The position numbers and the translations under genes are program-made. From a bacterium (GTDB lineage: Bacteria > Gemmatimonadota > Glassbacteria > GWA2-58-10), in NCBI GenBank assembly GCA_021372515.1, contig JAJFUG010000145.1:1-35468 (forward strand): a DNA stretch of 35,468 bases, written 5' to 3'. Shown here in pieces: positions 14,837-21,836 of this stretch; the first letter of the stretch is position 1, and every line of letters starts with the position of its first letter. The notes under the pieces were generated by a model that worked only from the letters and a program-made list of their open reading frames with translations, was not told the DNA's origin and did no database searches.

Positions 14837-17566
14837 ATGCCCTCATCGGTACCGTTTTTGTATTTCAAGAAGCGCAACGGCACGGTTGTCCCGTTCGAGC
14901 CGGAAAAAATCACGCGGGCGGTGGCCCGCGCGGCGGAGGCCGTAGCCCGGCAGGAGGGCGTCCGCGTCGAGAGCGCCAAGTTCGCCGAGGTGACCGAGCG
15001 GGTGATCCTCTACCTCGACGACCCGTCCAGCGAGTACTACGTATTCCAGGACGAAAAGGGCCAGCGCATCCCGGAGATCGAGGATGTACAGGACCTGGTG
15101 GAAATCGTGCTGGCCGAGGAGAAGCTTTCCAGCATCGTGGCGGCTTACAAGCGCTACCGCAAGATGCGCGACCTGGCCCGCCGCAAGATCCGGGTGCGCC
15201 ACGACCACGGCGGGGCGGTGGACCCCACGGACGCCGGGCTGCTGCTGGTCGAATCCCTCACCAGCGAGGTGGTCCATCCCTGGGACCGCGCCAAGATCGT
15301 GCGCCAGTTGATGCAGGAAACGGGCCTGAACAGCGAGATCGCCAACTCGGTGGCCAAGGCGGTGGAAAACCGGGTCATCGGCGGCGAGTTCGCAACTGTC
15401 AACACGGCCCTGATCCGTGAGCTGGTGAACAACGAGCTGATCGACCGGGGGCTCAACGAGCAGCTCAAGGACCTGAGCATCTACGCAGTGCCGCGCGACT
15501 ATGTCGAAACCCTGATGTTCAACAAGAGCAGCGAGAACAGCAACATAGTCAACAACAACCCCGAGGCGGTCAACCTGTCGATCGCCGAGCTGGTGCTCAA
15601 GCAGTGGGCCCTGGAGACGGTCTACAGCCCCGAGGTCAAGCGCGCCCACGACACCGGGATGATCCACGTGCACGACCTGGGCTACCCGCACCGGGTCTAC
15701 TGCTCCAGCCACAGCCTCGAATACATCAAGAAATACGGCCTCACCGGCCTGGAGAACCTGAACACCGAGAGCAAGCCCGCCCGTAGCGCCTCGGTGCTAA
15801 CCGGCCACCTGAACACGTTCCTCGCCTCGATGCAGGCCAACTACGCCGGCGCTCTGGGCATCGGCTACATAAACGTGTTCTACGCCCCGCTGGTCGAGGG
15901 CAAGGACCGCACGCAACTGAAGCAGATCGCCCAGGAACTGGTGTTCAACGGCTCGCAGAACGCGTTCAGCCGCGGCGGCCAGACCCTGTTCCTCGATTTC
16001 AACATCCACAGCGGGGTGCCGGCCTACTTGTGCGCCGTGCCGGCGGTCGGGCCGGGCGGGCATTACATGCTGCGCCGGGCGGACGGCTCCAGGGTGGCCC
16101 TGGAGGAGCGGCGGCTGGAGGCCACCGACTCCCGCGGACACAAGCTGATGGAGCTGGTCCTGCACGAAAGCGAGGAGGACGAGGGCCGGGTGGTGTTCCG
16201 CGAGACGATCAACCCCAACGGTGGGGTGATCGTACCGGACAGGCAGGTGGCTTCCGAGCTGGAATCTCGCGGCGAGCGCCTGGTCACCTACGCCGATTAC
16301 CGCAGCACCGCCCAGGAGTTCGCCCGGGCGCTGCTGGATGTATTCGGTGAGGGGGACCGTCACGGCAAGGTGTTCGAGTTCCCGAAGTGCGATTTCCACG
16401 TGAACGAGGAGTCGTTCAACGACCCCGAGCAGAACGCGATCCTGCACCACGCCTGCGAGCTGGCCAGCCGCAACGGGAGCACCTATTTCGTGTTCGACCG
16501 GGACGAGGTGACCCTGAGCGCCTGCTGCCGCCTGCGCACCACGATCAACGACAACTATATGTTGCTGCACCCGGAGAGCATGCGTTTCTGCGGTTTCCAG
16601 AACGTGACGATCAACCTGCCGCAGGCAGCCTATCGCGCCGCGGGCGAAGGCAGGCGCACGGTGGAGGGGCTGATCGAGGAAGCCCTGTCCACGATGGACC
16701 TGGCGATGGAAGCCCACGTGCAGAAACGCGACAACATCAAGCGCATGATCAGCGGACGGGGACGCCCGCTATGGCAGATCGGCAAGAAGAGCATGGACGG
16801 CTGCCCGTACGTGGACCTGGACGAGTCGACCTACATCATCGGCCTGATCGGCCTGAACGACGCGATCAAGTTTATCACCGGCAAAGAGTTCCACGAGGAC
16901 GAGGCCGCGGTGGAGCAGGGGCTGCGGGTCACGGCCGCCATGTACCTGAAGACCAAGAAACTGGCCGAGAAGCACCGCCTGAAAGTCACCCTGGAGGAAA
17001 CTCCGGCCGAGAGCGCCGCCCGCCGTCTTGCCAAAAGCGACCTGATCTATTTCAACCGTCAGGCGGCCCAGATAGTCAAGGGCTCCATCGAGCAGGATAC
17101 GGTCTACTACACCAACAGCGTGCACCTGGCCCCCGAGGCCCCGGTGAGCCTGGTCGAGCGTATCCGCAAGCAGGCGCGATTCCACTCGATGATCGAGTCC
17201 GGGGCGATCACCCACGCGTTCGTGGGCGAGGAGCGGCCCGACCCTCAGACCATCTACCGCCTGGTGCGCGAGACTTTCTACAAGACCCAGACCGCGCAGC
17301 TCACGGTCAGCCCGGAGTTCACCTACTGCACCGAGTGCAACGAGATCACCCGCGGCCTGCACCAGATCTGCCCGGCCTGCGGCAGCGACAAGACGTTCGG
17401 CGAAACCCGCGTGGTGGGCTATTTCTCGAAGATAGAGAACTGGAACAAGTCCAAGCGCGAGGGCGAGTTGCTCGACCGTCGCCGCGGCAACTATTCAGTC
17501 AACGAGCCGAACGGCGCCAATTCGGCCCTGATCCGCGCGGCCGGCCCGGCCAAGGGAGGTGAGTGA
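14837..17566 (+). CDS. nrdD: Anaerobic (class III) ribonucleoside-triphosphate reductase
   Basis: Oxygen-sensitive glycyl-radical enzyme that reduces ribonucleoside triphosphates to deoxy forms. The second ATG (14837) follows GGGAGG, so it is preferred over ATG 14822; the protein is 909 aa. An N-terminal ATP-cone (about 6-115) is followed by what looks like a second ATP-cone-like unit (about 135-220), then the NRDD catalytic barrel. The likely thiyl-radical cysteine lies in SACCR (C563/C564). The C-terminus holds a zinc site (C831, C834, C845, C848) and the glycyl-radical loop RVVGY with G861. The sequence resembles the Thermotoga/archaeal-type enzymes. It heads a tight operon with a redoxin, its activase and dut. 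The next gene starts inside its stop codon (TGATG). Confidence 0.95.
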   Translation: MPSSVPFLYFKKRNGTVVPFEPEKITRAVARAAEAVARQEGVRVESAKFAEVTERVILYLDDPSSEYYVFQDEKGQRIPEIEDVQDLVEIVLAEEKLSSIVAAYKRYRKMRDLARRKIRVRHDHGGAVDPTDAGLLLVESLTSEVVHPWDRAKIVRQLMQETGLNSEIANSVAKAVENRVIGGEFATVNTALIRELVNNELIDRGLNEQLKDLSIYAVPRDYVETLMFNKSSENSNIVNNNPEAVNLSIAELVLKQWALETVYSPEVKRAHDTGMIHVHDLGYPHRVYCSSHSLEYIKKYGLTGLENLNTESKPARSASVLTGHLNTFLASMQANYAGALGIGYINVFYAPLVEGKDRTQLKQIAQELVFNGSQNAFSRGGQTLFLDFNIHSGVPAYLCAVPAVGPGGHYMLRRADGSRVALEERRLEATDSRGHKLMELVLHESEEDEGRVVFRETINPNGGVIVPDRQVASELESRGERLVTYADYRSTAQEFARALLDVFGEGDRHGKVFEFPKCDFHVNEESFNDPEQNAILHHACELASRNGSTYFVFDRDEVTLSACCRLRTTINDNYMLLHPESMRFCGFQNVTINLPQAAYRAAGEGRRTVEGLIEEALSTMDLAMEAHVQKRDNIKRMISGRGRPLWQIGKKSMDGCPYVDLDESTYIIGLIGLNDAIKFITGKEFHEDEAAVEQGLRVTAAMYLKTKKLAEKHRLKVTLEETPAESAARRLAKSDLIYFNRQAAQIVKGSIEQDTVYYTNSVHLAPEAPVSLVERIRKQARFHSMIESGAITHAFVGEERPDPQTIYRLVRETFYKTQTAQLTVSPEFTYCTECNEITRGLHQICPACGSDKTFGETRVVGYFSKIENWNKSKREGELLDRRRGNYSVNEPNGANSALIRAAGPAKGGE

Positions 17567-17973
17567 TGAAAACTCTGAAGGCCGCGGTGTTCGGCAAACA
17601 GGGCTGCGACAAGTGCGACCTGCTCAAGCGCCGCCTGGGCAAGCTGTTGCAGGAGGAGACCTACGCCGGTTTCGAGATGGAGTACCTCGACCTGGGCACG
17701 GTCGAGGGCCTGATCCGCTTTTCCCAGGCCGAGGTGCTGAACCCGCAACGCGTACCCTGCCTGTTCGTTTACAGTCTGAACGGCGGTGGAAGCGGGCCGT
17801 CCCAAAGCCCGTTGCGCTGCCGCAAAAAAGTGAGCCGCCTGAACGAGGAAGAGGCCGAGATCGAAACCTATCTTTCGCTGGAAACGGATTACCGCACGAG
17901 TGGAGTGATAACCCCCAACGCGATCCGCGAGGTGCTCGACCAGGCGCTTTCACTCCAGGCGGCGGGTGTATGA
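17566..17973 (+). CDS. Glutaredoxin/NrdH-like redoxin of the nrdD operon
   Basis: 135-aa thioredoxin-fold protein with the active-site motif C14-D-K-C17 after the first strand (KAAVFGKQGC) and the cis-proline motif RVP (62-64), here followed by another cysteine, C65. ATG at 17566 overlaps the nrdD TGA and has GGGAGGT upstream; the GTG one codon earlier is less likely. A segment of about 45 residues after the core (GGGSGPSQ onward) is unusual for a glutaredoxin. Placement between the reductase and its activase suggests it supplies electrons to NrdD in place of formate, as shown for some class III enzymes that use thioredoxin-type reductants; here that is inference. Confidence 0.75.
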   Translation: MKTLKAAVFGKQGCDKCDLLKRRLGKLLQEETYAGFEMEYLDLGTVEGLIRFSQAEVLNPQRVPCLFVYSLNGGGSGPSQSPLRCRKKVSRLNEEEAEIETYLSLETDYRTSGVITPNAIREVLDQALSLQAAGV

Positions 17974-18752
17974 TGGGCAACGCCGAAACGAATGTTTGGC
18001 CGTCGATGGGAGCCTGTGCCGCGACAGTATACGAGCCTGAGGATGACAGCCGTCTGAGCCCGGTCTACGCCCTTCTGCGCCGGGTGAGCATGATCGACTA
18101 CCCGGGACGGCTGTGCCGGGTGCTGTTCCTGGCCGGTTGCAACATGCGCTGCGTGTTCTGCCACAACCAGGAGCTGATCCATCCGCAGAAAGAAAGGCTG
18201 AGCTGGGAGCGCCTGGAGGAGATACTTCTCTCCAGCCGGGAGAACTGGGTCGACTCGGTGACCGTGACCGGCGGCGAGCCGACTCTGAACAGTCGGCTGC
18301 GCGAGCTGATCCTGCGCCTGAAAAACCTGGGGTTCAAGGTCAAGCTCGACACCAATGGCACCGCGCCGGAGCGCCTGGCCTCCCTGCTGCCGATGCTGGA
18401 CTGGGTGGCCATGGACTATAAGGCCCCGCTGGAGCGCTACCGCCTGATGACCGGCAGCCCGCAGCTCGAGCTGGAGAACATCTCCCGCAGCGTCGCCATC
18501 CTGCGCGACTGGGAGGGGCCATACGAACTGCGCACCACTGTTGTTCCCGGGCTGCACACGGAACAGGACATCGAGCAGATCTGCCGCGAGCTGGCCGGAG
18601 TGCGGCGCTACGCCCTGCAGGCCTATGTCCCGCCGCGCGATGAGGCCGAGGGGGTGCAGCTCCCGGCGGGACGGACCCCGATCAAGCTGCTGCGCCGGTT
18701 CTACGAGCTGGCCAGCCCGCATTTCCCTGAGACCGTGCTGAGAGGCGGCTGA
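17970..18752 (+). CDS. nrdG: Anaerobic ribonucleotide reductase activating protein (radical SAM)
   Basis: 260-aa radical-SAM enzyme that generates the glycyl radical on NrdD. The [4Fe-4S] motif C57-NMR-C61-VF-C64 follows the typical MIDYPGRLCRVLFLAGC lead-in, and the SAM-binding GGEP lies in VTVTGGEPTLN. The sequence fits the NrdG2-type activases (about 230 aa) more than the short E. coli NrdG. The first about 28 residues are a non-conserved extension. Start ATG 17970 overlaps the redoxin stop (ATGA); ATG 17973 is adjacent and equally possible. An open frame extends upstream across the redoxin gene but is a shadow. Confidence 0.92.
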   Translation: MMGNAETNVWPSMGACAATVYEPEDDSRLSPVYALLRRVSMIDYPGRLCRVLFLAGCNMRCVFCHNQELIHPQKERLSWERLEEILLSSRENWVDSVTVTGGEPTLNSRLRELILRLKNLGFKVKLDTNGTAPERLASLLPMLDWVAMDYKAPLERYRLMTGSPQLELENISRSVAILRDWEGPYELRTTVVPGLHTEQDIEQICRELAGVRRYALQAYVPPRDEAEGVQLPAGRTPIKLLRRFYELASPHFPETVLRGG

Positions 18753-18753
18753 G

Positions 18754-19191
18754 ATGAGTTTGAGATGTGAGCTTCCCTACCAGCTGGATGCCGAGGGTCT
18801 CGAGGAGCCGGGCTATGCCCATCCCGGGGATGCCGGCCTGGACCTGCGGGCTTCCGAGGCTCTGGTGATCGGACCGGGAGAGCGGGCGCTGGCGCCCACG
18901 GGACTGCGGTTCGCCATCCCGGAGGGTTTTGTCGGCCTGATCTGGGACCGTAGCGGACTGGCGGCGCGGCACGGCCTGCACTGCTTCGCCGGGGTGATCG
19001 ACTCGGGCTACCGGGGCGAGGTGAAAGTGGTCCTGGCGAACCTGGGGACCGAACCGTTCAGCGTGGAGCGCGGGATGCGGATCGCCCAGATGCTTGTCCA
19101 GCCCGTGGTCGCGGCCTCACCGCTGCGAGTGGAGAGCCTGGAGGAGAGCCGCCGCGGCGAGGGCGGGTTCGGCAGCACCGGCACGCATTGA
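18754..19191 (+). CDS. dut: dUTP diphosphatase
   Basis: 145-aa trimeric dUTPase, hydrolysing dUTP to dUMP and pyrophosphate to keep uracil out of DNA and feed thymidylate synthesis. All five motifs are present: AGLDLRAS (27-34), RSGLA (66-70, preceded by D where P is usual), GVIDSGYRGEV with catalytic D83 and Y86, RIAQMLVQP (109-117) and the C-terminal RGEGGFGSTG (134-143). It starts one base after the nrdG stop, so it belongs to the same operon, linking dNTP production to dUTP removal. The terminator at 19211-19247 closes the operon. Confidence 0.96.
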   Translation: MSLRCELPYQLDAEGLEEPGYAHPGDAGLDLRASEALVIGPGERALAPTGLRFAIPEGFVGLIWDRSGLAARHGLHCFAGVIDSGYRGEVKVVLANLGTEPFSVERGMRIAQMLVQPVVAASPLRVESLEESRRGEGGFGSTGTH

Positions 19192-19210
19192 GCCTGTAAT
19201 CCATACCTGA

Positions 19211-19247
19211 GGGCCCCGCGGGAATTACCCCTGCGGGGCCCGTTTTT
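19211..19247 (+). terminator. Rho-independent terminator of the nrdD-dut operon
   Basis: GGGCCCCGC (19211-19219) pairs perfectly with GCGGGGCCC (19233-19241), 13-base loop, followed by G and TTTTT (19243-19247). It lies 20 bases past the dut stop. Confidence 0.9.
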
Positions 19248-19273
19248 AATCCGATCCGTGGGAGGGGACACAG

Positions 19274-19648
19274 ATGAAAGACAAGGCCGTCAACCTGAAA
19301 GAGCGTCTGGATAAGATTGTCGAGCTTTGGTCTCCGCGCGTGGTCGGTGAGGTGAACGACACTTACATCAAGCTGGTCAAGATCAAAGGCGAGCTGGCCT
19401 GGCACCGTCACGCGGATGAGGATGAAATGTTTCTGGTCCTCAGGGGAAACCTGCGTATCGAAATGGAAAGCAGCACAGTGGAGCTGAGCGAGGGGGATTT
19501 TTTTGTGGTGCCGCAGGGCGCGCCCCACAACCCGGTGTCGGAGGAGGGCTGCGAGATAATCCTGATCGAGCCCAAGACCACCCGTCACACCGGTGACACC
19601 CTGACCGAGCGGACAAAGAGCATCGCGGAGCAGCTTAAGGCGGATTGA
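19274..19648 (+). CDS. Cupin-domain protein
   Basis: 124-aa single-domain cupin of unknown substrate. The metal-binding motif is visible as H44-x-H46-x4-E51 (WHRHADEDEMFLVL) with H85 in the second motif (GDFFVVPQGAPHNP). Such small cupins are often annotated as mannose-6-phosphate isomerase-like, without proven function. ATG at 19274 has GGGAGGGG upstream. It follows the nrdD-dut terminator and is probably transcribed separately. It is the last GC-rich gene before the A+T-rich island. Confidence 0.85.
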   Translation: MKDKAVNLKERLDKIVELWSPRVVGEVNDTYIKLVKIKGELAWHRHADEDEMFLVLRGNLRIEMESSTVELSEGDFFVVPQGAPHNPVSEEGCEIILIEPKTTRHTGDTLTERTKSIAEQLKAD

Positions 19649-19854
19649 GGCGTATGGGATTATCAACAATTGAATCGCTCTGAGTATTGGTCTAACATCT
19701 ATGTGGATGACCATTGTATTATTCGTAATTTAAATTATACTTTATTGTGGCAATGCAACTCGACTACAACAATCATTTAAATGTCTCAGATTGATAATCA
19801 GTCCCAGTCTTTATTGTGCACAACTTAACAATCCACAAAATAAGGCAATAGTGT

Positions 19855-21429
19855 ATGAACGGGAAAAAGAAACTTGTTGAAGTTTTTAAAACCATAGGTT
19901 TACCTCAATATACATATGTCAAACCGGCGCATTACGGTGAAGTACGTGCTGATGTTGAGCAACCAGGTAAGCACCTTCTCATCGAAGGACCTTCAGGTAC
20001 TGGCAAAACTTGTGTTATATATAAGATTTTTGAAGATCTTAAGTGGACAAATGGAACTGATTTTCTTTATGTAAGTTGTCGAGACGCCAATGCCGAGATA
20101 CAAATAAATAATTTCTTTGAATGCATCTCAAACAGCGTATCCCCATCTTGCCCGATGATCGTTATAGACGACTTTCACCTGTTATCAGTTACTCGAAGGA
20201 TGCAAATAGGCGGTAACCTAAAGCGCCTAAGCGATCGTGCATATGAGCAATCGTCTCCGCCCAAAGCAATATTAATTGGTATCCCAGCAAGCGGAATATC
20301 ACTGCTTTCTGATGCATATGATCTAGGTCCTCGACTAGGTTCATATAAGGTAACAAAAGCAAGTGATAATGAGATAGATCAGCTTATAACCGAAGGTGAA
20401 ATAGCATTGAATATTTTATTTGAGGATCGTGATATCCTCTTGGGTGAAAGTGCTGGTAATTTTTGGCTGGCACAATATATATGCAGCAAAGTATGCGCAG
20501 TTAAAGAGGTTCACGAAACACAGGACGAGGTGAAAATTCTTTCATTTGATTTACTCGGAATCCGTCAACGCCTTATGTCTGAACTTTCTCAACGCTATAT
20601 GCACGTCGCCAAAACGTTTGCCAAAGGTAAAAAGTGGCGCCCTGGCGGGAACAAGCCATATCTAGAGCTTCTTCTTGCTCTGGCGAAGGTTCCTGACTCG
20701 GTTGTAACTTTTGATAAAATATTGAATTTAGTTCCAGACAGACGAAAACCAGGACTCAAGGCAATTCGTTCGCGTATTGCTGAAGTAATTTGGGATCCTT
20801 CAAAAAACATAGATATGAGAAAACACATTGCTTTCGAGTCAGATTCAGGTTTCTCGATAGAGGATCCACTATTCAGGTACTTCCTCTCTAATTTGCAAAT
20901 AAGTGATCTCTATCGAGAAATAGGCATAGAACCTGATAACGTCGAACACTCTAAACTATATACTTATGACATTGGTTTCTCATTTGCGGGTGAAGTGCGT
21001 CTGATAGTTGAGACAATTAATACAGAATTAAAGAATGAAGATGTTGTTACATTCTACGACTATGACCAGCAATCTTTCTTACTTGCGCTCGATCTTGAAA
21101 ATACTCTAAAAAGGATTTATAAAGAATCTTGTAGATACTACCTTGTATTTCTTGATGCAAATTACAGCGAGAAGGTCTGGACAAAGTATGAAAGAGACAT
21201 CATGACAAAGTCTGGGCGCAAAAACCATATTATTCCTATATTACTTGATGAGAAGGGGACTGAGGGTACAGTAGGCATCCCCACAACGATAGGTTGCATT
21301 GACCTTCGGTCACAGTGGGCCTCTATAGTTAAATACGGCGCTGTCAATAAGGACACAAGAGAAATTCTTAGGAATAGGTGCATTATTCCGCTTCTTGAAA
21401 AGCTTGACACTTTCACAACAATCGTTTGA
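19855..21429 (+). CDS. AAA-type ATPase with C-terminal TIR domain, putative antiphage effector
   Basis: 524-aa two-part protein. N-terminal NTPase: Walker A GPSGTGKT (45-52), Walker B MIVIDDFH (101-108), a sensor-like strand AILIGIP (138-144) and a GPR (158-160), resembling ORC/Cdc6-like AAA ATPases. The middle (about 230-350) is helical with a winged-helix-like end (GFSIEDPLFRYFLSN). C-terminal TIR domain (about 369-515): first strand YDIGFSFAGE, then SxxxW...E as S438...W442...E446, where the Glu is in the position of the catalytic residue of NAD+-cleaving bacterial TIRs. Such TIRs deplete NAD+ when triggered by phage. Here the TIR follows the ATPase and no repeat-type sensor domain is seen. 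It stands alone in an A+T-rich island. ATG 19855 has only a weak AAGG upstream. Domain assignments by eye. Confidence 0.75.
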   Translation: MNGKKKLVEVFKTIGLPQYTYVKPAHYGEVRADVEQPGKHLLIEGPSGTGKTCVIYKIFEDLKWTNGTDFLYVSCRDANAEIQINNFFECISNSVSPSCPMIVIDDFHLLSVTRRMQIGGNLKRLSDRAYEQSSPPKAILIGIPASGISLLSDAYDLGPRLGSYKVTKASDNEIDQLITEGEIALNILFEDRDILLGESAGNFWLAQYICSKVCAVKEVHETQDEVKILSFDLLGIRQRLMSELSQRYMHVAKTFAKGKKWRPGGNKPYLELLLALAKVPDSVVTFDKILNLVPDRRKPGLKAIRSRIAEVIWDPSKNIDMRKHIAFESDSGFSIEDPLFRYFLSNLQISDLYREIGIEPDNVEHSKLYTYDIGFSFAGEVRLIVETINTELKNEDVVTFYDYDQQSFLLALDLENTLKRIYKESCRYYLVFLDANYSEKVWTKYERDIMTKSGRKNHIIPILLDEKGTEGTVGIPTTIGCIDLRSQWASIVKYGAVNKDTREILRNRCIIPLLEKLDTFTTIV

Positions 21430-21836
21430 TAGGATTGTCTGTCTACCCAAATGAACGAATGCCATAGAATAGATACTGCTGTAATAGCTGTCAAACAGAT
21501 GATTTAAGGCTTGATTGTACAGCTTTAATCCAATTTATAGATCTTGCGAAATCACCTTTCAATCATTAATGTTATACTTTTTGCAACCATTCATTTTGCA
21601 TAAAATAGATTAATATCTAATTTACTACACGTAATATAAATTAAGGAGAAAGACTACTAATCTCTCTACATTGATTATCCGCTTCTCCTTCATTGCCCTG
21701 TCCTCGTTATCGCATTATATTCAGCCCTTTCCCGCGGCCCGGTCCCATCGCTTAAAGCCGTATTCCCCAGGCAATCCGGCCGCTCGTACCCAAATCGAAC
21801 ACGAAAATCTCAAGCTGTGCTCCGGGAGAACCCTCG
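21430..21836. other. Non-coding tail of the A+T-rich island
   Basis: 407 bases without a convincing gene. Composition changes from A+T-rich to GC-rich at roughly 21,700. It holds a small hairpin TAGAT-TAAT-ATCTA (21606-21619), a TATACT -10-like hexamer (21573-21578) without a good -35, and an AAGGAG (about 21643-21648) with no start codon at the right distance. A 61-codon frame from TTG 21671 overlaps the next gene and is not supported. Confidence 0.4.

Larger units (their letters stand above)
19649..21836. other. A+T-rich island carrying one defence-like gene
   Basis: From just after the cupin stop to about 21,700 the sequence is visibly richer in A+T than both flanks, and the single gene uses A/T-ending codons (AAA, TTT, ATA, GAT) rare in its neighbours. 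The 206 bases before the gene hold a direct repeat CTTTATTGTG (19740-19749 and 19809-19818) but no gene. No integrase, transposase, tRNA or clear terminal repeat is visible. Horizontal acquisition is inferred from composition alone. Confidence 0.6.

Noticed and set aside
17559-17969. Upstream extension of the nrdG frame across the redoxin gene
   Set aside because: It is the shadow of the redoxin frame, which has a CxxC motif, its own ribosome-binding site and start overlap with nrdD; nrdG starts at the ATGA junction.
19658-21678. GATTATC at both sides of the A+T-rich island as attachment repeats
   Set aside because: Only 7 bases long and easily found by chance in A+T-rich DNA; the positions do not match the composition boundaries.
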